This document shows, piece by piece, positions 32,550 through 41,607 of a stretch of 64,000 nt of DNA. A program made the translations under genes and the position numbers. The stretch is from Paraphoma chrysanthemicola (taxonomy: Eukaryota > Ascomycota > Dothideomycetes > Pleosporales > Phaeosphaeriaceae), in NCBI GenBank assembly GCA_020744225.1, contig JAGMWG010000008.1:496001-560000 (forward strand). Reading direction: 5' to 3'. The notes beneath the pieces were generated by a model. That model was given only the letters and a program-made list of their open reading frames with translations, did no database searches and was not told the DNA's origin. Positions within the stretch are counted from its first letter, which is position 1. Each line of letters starts with the position of its first letter.

Positions 32550-34048
32550 CTAGTCATACTCAGTTGGCTTGGCAGAGAAGTACGGGGGAAATCTCGGCGT
32601 GGACTTAGAATTACCAGCCCAAGAAGTTCGATAACTTCGATCCCAAGGAAAGCAGCTAAACTTTGCGTGGCCTGGTCGCCTCTTGTACGACTCCGTTTCC
32701 GACTTGGGGTGCGGGTACCTGATTGTTATGGTCAGGTGCATGTTCGACGCATGTATTAGCTGCTTGACGTCGTTCGGTGGAGCCCATTCGATCTTGTTCC
32801 AAGGCCAGAAGCCAATACTGCCAGGCGGATCCTGCATAGTGACGTGTGCTAGGACAGGCAAGTATTCGTCTTTTTGTCTCAGAAACTCAACGATCCATTG
32901 GTACCGAGATTCGGGTACGTCCAAGGGGTCCTGACTGAGGAAAGGCTCCCCTTCAAGGTGGTGGTAGAAGATGCCGGATTCACGGGGAAAGTCGAGCTGT
33001 TTGACCGGTTAGCAGGTAAGGAAGGACGTCATCAAGCATAATTGCAACATACTCGTAGTCGCTCTAGACTGGCTGGAAGTAATTTGCATAGGTCATTGCG
33101 TTCCGCACACGGCGCTCCAACAGGTAGCAAGCAGCACGACGTGATCTCCAAATCGACGAGGTTTTCGAAATGGGACAAGTCCATGTGCGTATTGTCATAT
33201 GGTACGTTATAACGAAGTTGAAGTAGGGAAAAGCGGCGGAGGCTCCTACGAAGTGAGGCGAAGGTGACATTGAATGCTTCTGGAGCTACTGCATCCCTCA
33301 CGTCGGACAATCGGAGATCGTACGGAGGGTAGGGCAGCGCGCTCACGGGGATCTGACATCGTAGGTCCCGGAGGTAAGGGCATGCGGACAAGAAAGTCTG
33401 CACGGTCTGGGGCCGTACACTCCAAAAGCCATCACCAGTCAGTGAAAGTGATGTAAGATTCGACTTTTGCGGGCTGATGTCGGACGGCAATGAAGGGTCA
33501 CGAAGGAGGGCGAGATCTTCGGTCACCACAGTGTTCAGTGATGGCAAGAGAATGAATCGCATAATCTCCGTACTTGTGAAGCCTCCAATGAGACGGATCG
33601 TGTGTAGTTCGTCAAATGGATACGTGTCGAGAAAATCGTACTGGAACTCTTGATCTGGACCTCTACTCCGGCTTGTTGCTATATAACGACTCATCGGTGG
33701 CGTGTTGTCTAGCAATTCAATCCTATGAGAGCAAATGAAGACAAGCTTACGTTAACTGGGAAACTCCAGGGATGTTTCAACCCCATTGCCAATTATCTGT
33801 CCGCACTCGATATACACGGGAAAAGAATGTACATAGTTCTTCAGGCTAGTGTCAGCTGCTAGGCTTCGTTCCAGTAGCTGTATACGCTCGAGGGAAAGGT
33901 TCTCAATGTGTCTGAAGATGCAGGGCCGGGCGGCAAGGTGGAGACTGCGGCACGATCGTGCCAGTGCTAAGAGCGAGCATCGATCTCGTTCAAGTGCTTC
34001 AGCAATGTGGTAGAGAATATCCTCTGGGAGCTCTGCAAGAGTCTTCAT
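32550..34048 (-). CDS. F-box protein
   Basis: Exons 33765-34048, 33053-33722 and 32550-32996 join in phase into 466 residues. An F-box occupies residues ~4-48: LAELPEDILYHIAEALERD, SLLALARSCRSLHLAARPCI. The rest looks like a leucine-rich, irregular repeat region (LHTIRLIGGFTSTEIMRFIL, LTSLSLTGDGFWSV, FENLVDLEI). F-box proteins recruit targets to SCF ubiquitin ligases through Skp1. The second intron (32997-33052) has good GTATGT..CAG ends. The first (33723-33764) is only 42 nt with a weak GTTTCC donor; a stronger GTAAGC site nearby would place a TAA in frame. If that intron is not used, the gene is broken after 98 residues. Confidence 0.68.
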
Positions 34049-34434
34049 GACGAAGAGATATTTTAAGTGTAGCAGAAGTATTCAAAGCCGAGGGCAGAGG
34101 GCGTATAAGGCAGTTGCTGTGCCGCATTGCGCTCGGGGATACTTGATCGACCCCGCCACGTGTCCGCATTGGTCCATGGAGGACCATGACACCTTGGATC
34201 ACTTTGTTTTCTCGATGGCATTGTCGTTGTCTTAATTCTTAAGCATACCTGGTGTGTTTGAGCACTCCGGGGGGTGTAGTTGGACAAGGCATTGCGCCCG
34301 TTCCTACCCCGCACTAGCGCGACTCACACCTCCCAAGCTCTCCAAGGTCGCTGCCCCACCTTTCTTACCCATCGACCTGTCTACGCACGCATCTCACCTA
34401 CGTCACCGATCACGCATTCGCGTTTGCCTACATA
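34049..34434. other. Divergent promoter between the F-box gene and a small gene pair
   Basis: About 390 bases between divergent starts; no gene or clear motif. The segment before 34435 is CT-rich, as in fungal 5' leaders. Confidence 0.4.
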
Positions 34435-34683
34435 ATGCCGTCCGCACCGCCTGCTGTCGATGCTTCTTACGCTGAAAAGATCAAGTGGCTACGTGAAGAC
34501 CCGTACGATTACACAAAAGACATCACCGAGCCAACATCCAAATCCGCCACAGACGACATCCAGACAGCTGTTGAAGAGTTGAAAGTCAGTGAACTAAGCA
34601 AACAAGAACAAGTCGAAGCTGTCAAGAGAGAGTTCTTGTATATCGGCGGCCCATTACCGAAAAGGACGACGCCAAATAAATAG
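34435..34683 (+). CDS. Small hypothetical protein, first of a tight pair
   Basis: An 82-residue frame starting ATAATGCC with no intron. It is helical and charged: SYAEKIKWLREDPYDYTKDI, DDIQTAVEELKVSELSKQEQ and a C-terminal GGPLPKRTTPNK. No signal peptide or domain is recognised. Its stop codon (34681-34683) lies only five bases before the ATG of the next small gene, so both may share one transcript, or this could be an upstream frame controlling the second. The composition and promoter-proximal position favour real coding sequence. Confidence 0.5.
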   Translation: MPSAPPAVDASYAEKIKWLREDPYDYTKDITEPTSKSATDDIQTAVEELKVSELSKQEQVEAVKREFLYIGGPLPKRTTPNK

Positions 34684-34688
34684 CAAAT

Positions 34689-35039
34689 ATGCCATCTCAC
34701 CCAGCCGAAGAGACCACTGGCGGAAGTACGTCCCTTAACGTCCCACTGCCATGACAGAGATAGAAACTGACTAGTCCTCAAAGGCATCACCGACAAGGTA
34801 GCCAAGGAGTCCTCCGACTCCAACGCATCCTCGCACCAGATCCACGACGAAGACCTCAGTGGCATTTCAAGCGGTGGTAACGTCGGTGCCAACGCACACA
34901 AGGCGAACCCAGTATGTTTGAGTCGAGATGGAAGCGGACCAAGGCTAATGACTAATAGGGCCCCGTCCACGCCGACAACCTTCCTACACCCGAGACGAAG
35001 GAGGACTTGAAGAAGCGCGCCGAGGAGCTGAACAAATAA
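34689..35039 (+). CDS. Small hydrophilic fungal protein of unknown function
   Basis: Three exons, 34689-34725, 34775-34911 and 34959-35039, join in phase into 84 residues starting MPSHPAEETTGG. Residues ~13-25 (ILKGITDKVAKES) and the C-terminal helix TKEDLKKRAEELNK flank a Gly/Ser/Asn-rich middle. Both introns (49 and 47 nt) have good GTACGT/GTATGT donors and CTGAC/CTAAT branch-like sites, strong support that this is an expressed gene. It resembles short conserved hypothetical proteins of ascomycetes without known function. Confidence 0.65.
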
Positions 35040-35409
35040 GCGGATCGATGATCATGTAGGATGATGAAGCTGAATGCATGGAAGGAGGGTACAGCAAGGG
35101 GAGTGGGCTGTAGCTCAGCGAGCAAGAGCATGTGAGCATGAATACATACCACAATGCACAATGAACAATGGACATATAATATCCACGGCTAAGTGTTGTG
35201 ATTACTACTGACGGTTCGACGGGACACGTGCCGACTTGACCATCGTCTCTTGATCTTTCAAGCTAGCACCATCGAAGCCGTGTCCAGACAGACGTGCCAG
35301 ATTCCCTCCAAGCAAATACTTGAGAAGTGAAAGTGAAGATAACGTTGAATTCCTGAACGATCAAGTCGTCGGGGTATATACAAAGCACACCAGCAAAGCG
35401 AAGTGATGA
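35040..35409. other. Convergent intergenic region
   Basis: About 370 bases between the small gene pair and the 3' end of the metalloreductase. Nothing recognised. Confidence 0.4.
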
Positions 35410-37626
35410 TTAGTAGCTAAAGCTCTCCGTGTGGAGATATATGCCCTGCGCATCAGTGCCCTTGTGCACCGCGCGCTCGTCGCTTAGTGCACATACGTCT
35501 TGCTTCACATCCGACACCAGCCCTTGGGGTCCACACACGACAACAGCCGACTCGCCTAACGCCTGCTCCAAGGATCTCCGGATGATGTCCCTTGTCTTCG
35601 GCCGGCCGGAGTAGACCTTGATTGAAGGATGAATAAGAAGTCTTGGCTTCGCTGTGGACGACGGTGTTGATGAAATGCGTGAAGTCGGTCGACTCGTTGG
35701 GGTTGAGCCTGAGACTTTATTTGATGTGCAACAGCAACACCGGTCGATGTTGTCCGGTGATGTTTCGTCGACCGCGGTCCTACAACAGCATGTACCGTCT
35801 GGTCCGCAAGCCTTTTCTCCTTCTAAATCTTGCAAGACGTCGGTAGTGGCCTCACGAAGCTTCTTCTCATCCTGCGTCCCTTCCTGCCTCGTGGACTGTG
35901 GTCGACCTCGGTATTCCACCGGCCCATGTAGTAATTGTTTCTGCAGCGGCTGTTCGTGATTAGGTGCTGTGATGGCCGCCAGGAGCGACTTGTGCTCTTC
36001 GGTGAATGACTCGTCGCAGGTCACGTAAACCGTCAGCTCGAGTTTGATGTCTTTTAATGTCTCCTGAAGGCGATGGAACTCCGTAGCAACGGTTGATAGT
36101 TGTTGCGAAAACCAATCGACTTGGCCTCTACTCTTGATGACCCATACGAAACGTACATTTCGCGTTGCTGCGCCTACCTTGCGGCTGTGAAGTGAGAGTC
36201 CGTCCCTCTCGATGGGAATATCTGTGCGCTCTTTCCAGCCTTGGATGATGTCGCGAAGCAATGGCGTAGTGAATGTTGCTCCAGTGCTTCCAGCAAGGAG
36301 TACAACGCTGTCGAATTGTCGTAATGGTCGCAGGCAGCCATACGGGCCTTCTATCAATACTGATCTGCTCCTGGCACATCGTCAGTTCCGATATCGCTCC
36401 ACCATACAGAATAAGTCCCAAAAACTCCCTTTGAGTGTCTTGACATACCTTTGTGCTTCTTCAGGAAGCTTGTGAGATTTCTCGGCATGTCTAAAGAAGC
36501 GGCGAGTGCCACCACTTTCAGACTTGATCAGGAATTCCATCCTGCCGTCTTCAGGTATCGAAGCCACGGTGAATGGGTGACTTTGCAACGGAACAATAGA
36601 ATGACACGATAGAAAGACATGCTGACCGGGTGTCCAGTTGATTGGAGGGGTTTGTATGACGACCCGCGTGGTGTTGTTCGAAAGTGGTGTGAACACGGCT
36701 TTGCAAGCCAGCACACCCTGTGCGTGGCCTTGCGTCCTCAACTTCGGATGGAAGAACGAGATGTTGGCATACAACACTCGAGCAGCTCGCAAGGTGCGAT
36801 CCAAGAAGAACAAGGCCACAGGTATCCAGACGTACACTTTGAAATCTGCAGGAACATGGATATACACGAACCCGATGAAAACTGCGAAGGAGACCAAATG
36901 TTGTATGACAAACACTTCGTACGACCAACCACGGATGGGCGCCATGGAGCTGAACACAATCCATACAAGTATGCTCCAGGCGGTGAGCCCTTTCCAGGAG
37001 ATGTTGTCATTCTTGATTTTCCAACCAATGTAATTATAGCGAGCCCAAGATGTGAAGAAATAGCCCATGTGAATTGTGGCAGTCAGGAGCATAGTTCTGG
37101 CGCACCATCTATGCAACCAATTCAACCGTTCATAACTGACACCACTGAGATAGCCTATGATGTTGTTTTTGCCGGCAAGTAGGAAGATCAAGGGAAGCTG
37201 AGCGACAGTGACAACTCCGCAGCGGAACGCAACATCTTCTTTGGTAAAGCGCCCAGTGAGGTCGAGTCCATATAGGCAAAGTACTATCAGGGTGACAGCG
37301 TTCGCCAAAACCAAGCTCGTACGACCGACGGAAGGTAGTCTCAACGTCCAGTTCTTTAGCGGAATGTGCAACGAGAAGTTTGATGCTTCCCGAGTCAAGG
37401 CGTAAATCGTTGCGTTCCCAAGAGCGAACCATGACCTCGGTTTTGCGGGGCTTAGCGACCCTGCTCTTGCTGCAGACAGTCTCTGTCTACACAGCACATG
37501 GTTGTAAAGGTTGACGAGAGTCGCAACACCAATCGCGCTTCCCACGACTGCCCAGTAAAACTTTGGAAACTCGCCAAGGGCTGGCATGGCCATGGAGCCC
37601 ATGGATGAGTGGCCGCTGTGGCTCAT
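35410..37626 (-). CDS. Ferric/cupric reductase (FRE family)
   Basis: Two exons, 36449-37626 and 35410-36364, join in phase into 710 residues. The N-terminus is His/Met/Ser-rich (MSHSGHSSMGSMAM), then multiple membrane helices with the bis-heme histidine pairs His172/His186 and His243/His257. The FAD-binding HPFT (350-353) and the NADPH-site motifs GPYG (399-402) and VVCGPQG follow. This is the plasma-membrane metalloreductase layout that reduces Fe3+ or Cu2+ before uptake. Between the nucleotide-binding elements is an insertion with eight cysteines (C579, C585-587, C602-605). It is transcribed divergently from a CTR copper transporter across a 933-base promoter, which suggests that cupric reduction is its main task; that is an inference. 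Confidence 0.93.
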
Positions 37627-38559
37627 GATGTTTGAGGTGGGCCTGGCGCCACCTTGTTTCGACGGCGTTTCTCGCTTTTTGAAGTCCTGTCATGCACGGT
37701 GGTGGTTGAGATCTTGACTGATGGAAGAGACAGATGTTGTCTCTTTATCGCATCGTGGTTGGTTGATGATCCAGCCGTATTGTTTGGCCAGGCGAAGGAA
37801 GGATGATGTCGTGGTTTCGTGGTGGCCAGACGAGCCAAACTTGTGTATCCCAACGAGAGCAACTGTCAGTGTAAGGGACTTGTAGACGTGCGCAATTGAG
37901 TCCAGCGGCCACGTTCTCGGTACGGCATCAGCAGCACACTACTGCACGACCATCTGAAGTGCTTTTGGGGGACGGCCCAGGTGTTGCGGGGCGGTTCGAG
38001 GCCATACAGGGTACCATTGGGTGGTGGCGCAGCCAAGCTTTGTGGCTCTAACCAGAACCGGCTAAATCTGCTCAAAGTCGCTCCTTCCTTCACGGCTCTT
38101 CGAACGTCGCTCGCCTGCCCGCACCCTCTGCAAATAGCTCCAGCGAGACAGCAGGCGCATTTCACGACAGGCCGCCCCGGTAACAATGAGAAGGTTCCAT
38201 CAGGCCAGGCGCATCTCCCGGAAAATCAGTTTACACGGTCTTGCACTCCATGCTTCGGCCAAGACTTGTCACTTCTTAACTGTCGCATAATCCCACGCAT
38301 ACGCGCTCCCTTGTCCACAAACTCCCTCATAATCAGGCTCGCTACACTCATGCGTTAATGCGAGGACATTGTATCGTGTATCATCAAAGAAGCCAAGCCG
38401 CCGTCCCACATTGCACTGTGGTTCTATAAGCGGCCGTGTGCCCCAAGACTTGGAGCGACAGTCTGGTACTCCACCCTCAAGTCTTCAGCACCTAATCACC
38501 CCACACGTCAGCGCTCCAAAGTTTTAAGATCTAAACCACGACACTGAAATTCCGCCAAT
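37627..38559. promoter_or_regulatory. Divergent promoter of the metalloreductase and CTR genes
   Basis: 933 bases between two divergent metal-uptake genes. One TGCTCA core, the central part of Mac1-type copper-response elements, lies at 38069-38074. No full TGTGCTCA was found here on either strand by eye. Joint regulation by copper level is inferred from gene content. Confidence 0.4.
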
Positions 38560-39210
38560 ATGGTCGCCCACGAAGGACACGACACGTCCATGGAGAGCAT
38601 GGCCGGCATGGACATGGGCCACGGCTCCAGCTCCAGTTCGCACACGGGCATGGCAATGGCCTTCTTCACGGCAACCGACACTCCTCTGTACTCCAACTCA
38701 TGGACACCGCAGAATGCTGGACAGTATGCGGGCACATGCATCTTTCTTATCGTCCTCGCCATCACGCTTCGTGCCATCTTCACCGCCAAGTCATTTCTTG
38801 AGATGAAAGCGCTAGAGGGTGCGTTGAAGCGACGCTATGTCGTTGTAGCTGGCGAGAAGATGGTCACAGATCGGGCATCGAACGACGGCACTTCCGTCAC
38901 CGGCATTCTTACCACGAACGGAGTACAAGAGGACGTACGGATAGTGTCTGCACCTGTCAAGCACATTCAGCCTTGGAGATTTAGTGTTGACCTCCCGAGA
39001 GCCCTGTTAATGACGATTGCAGCCGCGGTTGGCTATCTCCTGTAAGTCACTGTCAGGCTCATTGGCATTTCGACGGCGCACTAATCATCGTGCAGTATGC
39101 TGGCGGTCATGACTTTCAACGTTGGCTATTTTCTATCAGTTCTGGCGGGTGCATTTATCGGCGAGCTAGCATTTGGGCGGTTCAACAACGGAGTCATGGG
39201 AGGCATGTAG
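38560..39210 (+). CDS. CTR-family copper transporter
   Basis: Two exons, 38560-39041 and 39096-39210, join in phase into 198 residues. The extracellular N-terminus is Met/His-rich (SMESMAGMDMGHG, HTGMAMAF). Three membrane helices follow: ~47-72, ~147-164 and ~167-187. The second holds the essential MxxxM (M162, M166); the third has GY and GxxxG packing (G171, G179, G183). A cytosolic loop of ~70 residues separates helices 1 and 2. CTR proteins form trimers that import Cu+ across plasma or vacuolar membranes. It lies between a metalloreductase and a BIM1-like gene, a consistent copper-uptake context. The intron 39042-39095 is required to complete helix 2. Confidence 0.95.
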
Positions 39211-39932
39211 AGCATGCATAGCACGAAGCGCAAGATGCTCTAGGCGTGTGCTGTAGCTGAGATCTATTGGTGTTTAAACACTCCATGGACATGCTGGAGA
39301 CGCTCGGGTTATACCATTGCCATATCGCCATTGAATCCCACCGTCATTGTGCAATAATCTCGTCATGTTCGTGCCATGTTGCGGGTATGGTAGCCGTGTG
39401 CGGCTCGAAATTTTCTGGCACATGTGCAACCACAAAGCCTAGCCTGCATGCTGCTGTACAAGCTTTTGGGATACTTCCACTCTGACAGTATTTCCGTACC
39501 CAATATCTCGGTGGAATACTTCCAAGTTCCGTGCCTCCCGCGCGCCGAGGCTGGACCCTTCGACCGCGCTAGTCTGCTTTCACAAGAATGTGCTCAGCTG
39601 CATCTCCCTTGACACTCAAGCGAAAGCCGCCGCTGATGCACAATCCTGCTCACCTACTGAGTTGGCACTAGGTCATGTGAAACAAGCTCAATGGTTGGCC
39701 GCGACGCGCGAGCCACGCGATTTCCGGGACGAAATGCAGAGCGCTGCGGGGAGCGAGGTACTCTCGCGGCGCAATAAATACTAGAAGGCAAGTCCGCCAG
39801 GGAAGGGGCTTTTTGCTTGTTCAATTGATTTTCACTCTCATTCTCATCATCTCCTCCACATTTGAATATAACTACGAACCTCATCCGTCGCGGTTGACAA
39901 TTACACAATTCGGATACTTCTCAACTCCCAAA
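39211..39932. promoter_or_regulatory. Promoter region of the BIM1-like gene with a Mac1-like site
   Basis: About 720 bases with no gene. TGTGCTCA, the sequence I recall as the Aspergillus Mac1 binding site, occurs exactly at 39589-39596, ~340 bases upstream of the BIM1-like start. A second TGCTCA core occurs near 39647. Copper-responsive control is inferred from this match and the neighbouring genes. Confidence 0.4.
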
Positions 39933-40649
39933 ATGCTCTCCACCGCTCTCTTCAGCCTCTCGCTGCTGCCCCTCTCCCTCGCGCATTTCACACTCGACTG
40001 GCCTTCTTCACGTACCAAGGCAGAAAACACCGCAGAGAATTTCCCTTGCGGCGGCGCCGACACACCGCAGTCGCAGCGCACCGACTTTCCCATCAACGGT
40101 GGACCACTTCAATTGAACATGGGCCACGACCAAACCAATGTCGCAGTGTACATGGCCGTGGGATCAAACCCTGGTAGTGGATTCAGCGTTGTGCTGAGGC
40201 CGCAATTCCAAGTCCAGGGTCTGGGCAACTTCTGTATCGGCCAGGTCAGCGTACCAAGTGGTGTTAACGTCAGCGATGGAACACAGGCGAGCATTCAGGT
40301 TATAAGCAATGCGCACAGCGGCGGTGGACTTTACCAGGTAAGATCCGTTCTTTGCTTTCTTGGAAGTCCTGGATGGAGACTAATTTACATGTAGTGCACC
40401 GACGTTACTCTCCGCACCGCGACTCTTTCGCAATCAGACTACGACAGCCACTGCAAGAACAACACAGGCATTGCCATCTCACAAGAAAACATCCCTGGTA
40501 ACCCCAACGGAACCAACACTGCAAGCCCAAGTGCATCGGGTAGCAGAGCCGCTGCATCGCCGTCTGCGACACCAGGCGCTGCGTCGCATGTGAAGGCTGC
40601 TTCGTGGGCTATTGGTGTAGTTGGCGCGGCTGGTCTTGCGCTGTTGTAG
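39933..40649 (+). CDS. BIM1-like (LPMO X325) copper-binding surface protein
   Basis: Two exons, 39933-40337 and 40395-40649, join in phase into 219 residues. A signal peptide (1-17, ending LSLA) is followed directly by His18 (HFTLDWPSSR), the N-terminal copper-ligand position of LPMO-like proteins. Next come ENFPCGG (C39), a second candidate ligand His65 in NMGHDQTN, NFCIG (C101), C136 and C155, which can form two disulfides. A Ser/Ala/Pro linker and a hydrophobic tail (AIGVVGAAGLALL) fit a GPI anchor. X325 proteins such as Cryptococcus Bim1 bind copper and help uptake via CTR transporters instead of cleaving polysaccharide. Its CTR neighbour supports this role. Confidence 0.87.
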
Positions 40650-41607
40650 AGGAAGGATGTATCGGGAAGATATGAAATTGATCCAGCATTTTGAACGTAT
40701 GGTTAGCAAATAAATGATACCACATATCTTATCCTAGTGTTTCAAAACGGAAACATCGCTATTGCTTAGGGTGATAATTTGCTTCATGAGCAGTAAATCC
40801 GAAACGGCCAGTGCAAGGCGACTGGTCACGATGGACTTAGCTGGATTCCGAACATCTGTGGTAGTGGAACAATCCAAACACATCATACGGATCCCTTCCT
40901 TTGACGTAAAGTAACGAAATGCAGCTAGAATCGGAGAACCTAAGTCAACCCATGATTCACGCCCGTCCCAAATCAGACTAAGCGAACTCGGAAGGGAAGC
41001 GCAGTGCAACATAATCATCCCAGCTCCCTAGCTGTACTCCACTTGTAGTAGCTTCAGTGTTCATCGAAGTGGGCGTACTTGAGTAGGCCCACCATAGCCC
41101 CACCAAAGCCCCACCCTGAACCCTGAACCCTGAACTACCCTTTCATTCACTGGGTTCATTTTTGATCACGGGGGGAGCCATTTTCAGTTTAATAGAAGAC
41201 GCTGGATGTGACAAAGGGACCTTGGAAAGGCTCCATGGATGGTGCTCCGACAGTTGCAGGATGGGGTTCTGGTGGTAAATTGTAATGATATGTCGCTAAT
41301 ATAAGTGGCCTAGTGTTCGTCTTGTTGGTGATGAGATTGCTGATAGGATGGCGCTGTGACGTGTCTGGTCAGGTCGCTTTGAAGTATGAGCATAAGTTTG
41401 TTGAGTTAAGAGTCTCGAAGAACGAGACAACAGGTCGTCTAAATCTAGTATTTATAGACCGCTTCCTCCGTGTATCACACAGGAGAAATCATGATCTCAA
41501 TCGACGTTTTTAATATAGTATTACATTTACCAAGAAGACGCATATATAAAAGGCACTATCCAAATCACAAACGCCAAGAAGGAAACTTTCACATCTCCCT
41601 CAAAGCC
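40650..41607. other. Convergent intergenic region with CCCTGAA repeats
   Basis: About 960 bases between the BIM1-like 3' end and the 3' end of the LinD-like gene. It includes three direct CCCTGAA units at about 41114-41134, preceded by CCCCACC-type repeats, and a TATATAAAAGG element at 41543 on the plus strand with no plus-strand gene behind it. Small open frames are unsupported. Confidence 0.45.
41114..41134 (+). repeat. Short tandem repeat (CCCTGAA)x3
   Basis: Three consecutive CCCTGAA heptamers. The unit differs from the usual fungal telomere repeat (CCCTAA), so an interstitial telomere origin is not supported; it is a simple microsatellite-like tract. Confidence 0.7.

Noticed and set aside
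41114..41134. Interstitial telomere array
   Set aside because: The unit is CCCTGAA, not CCCTAA, and there are only three copies.
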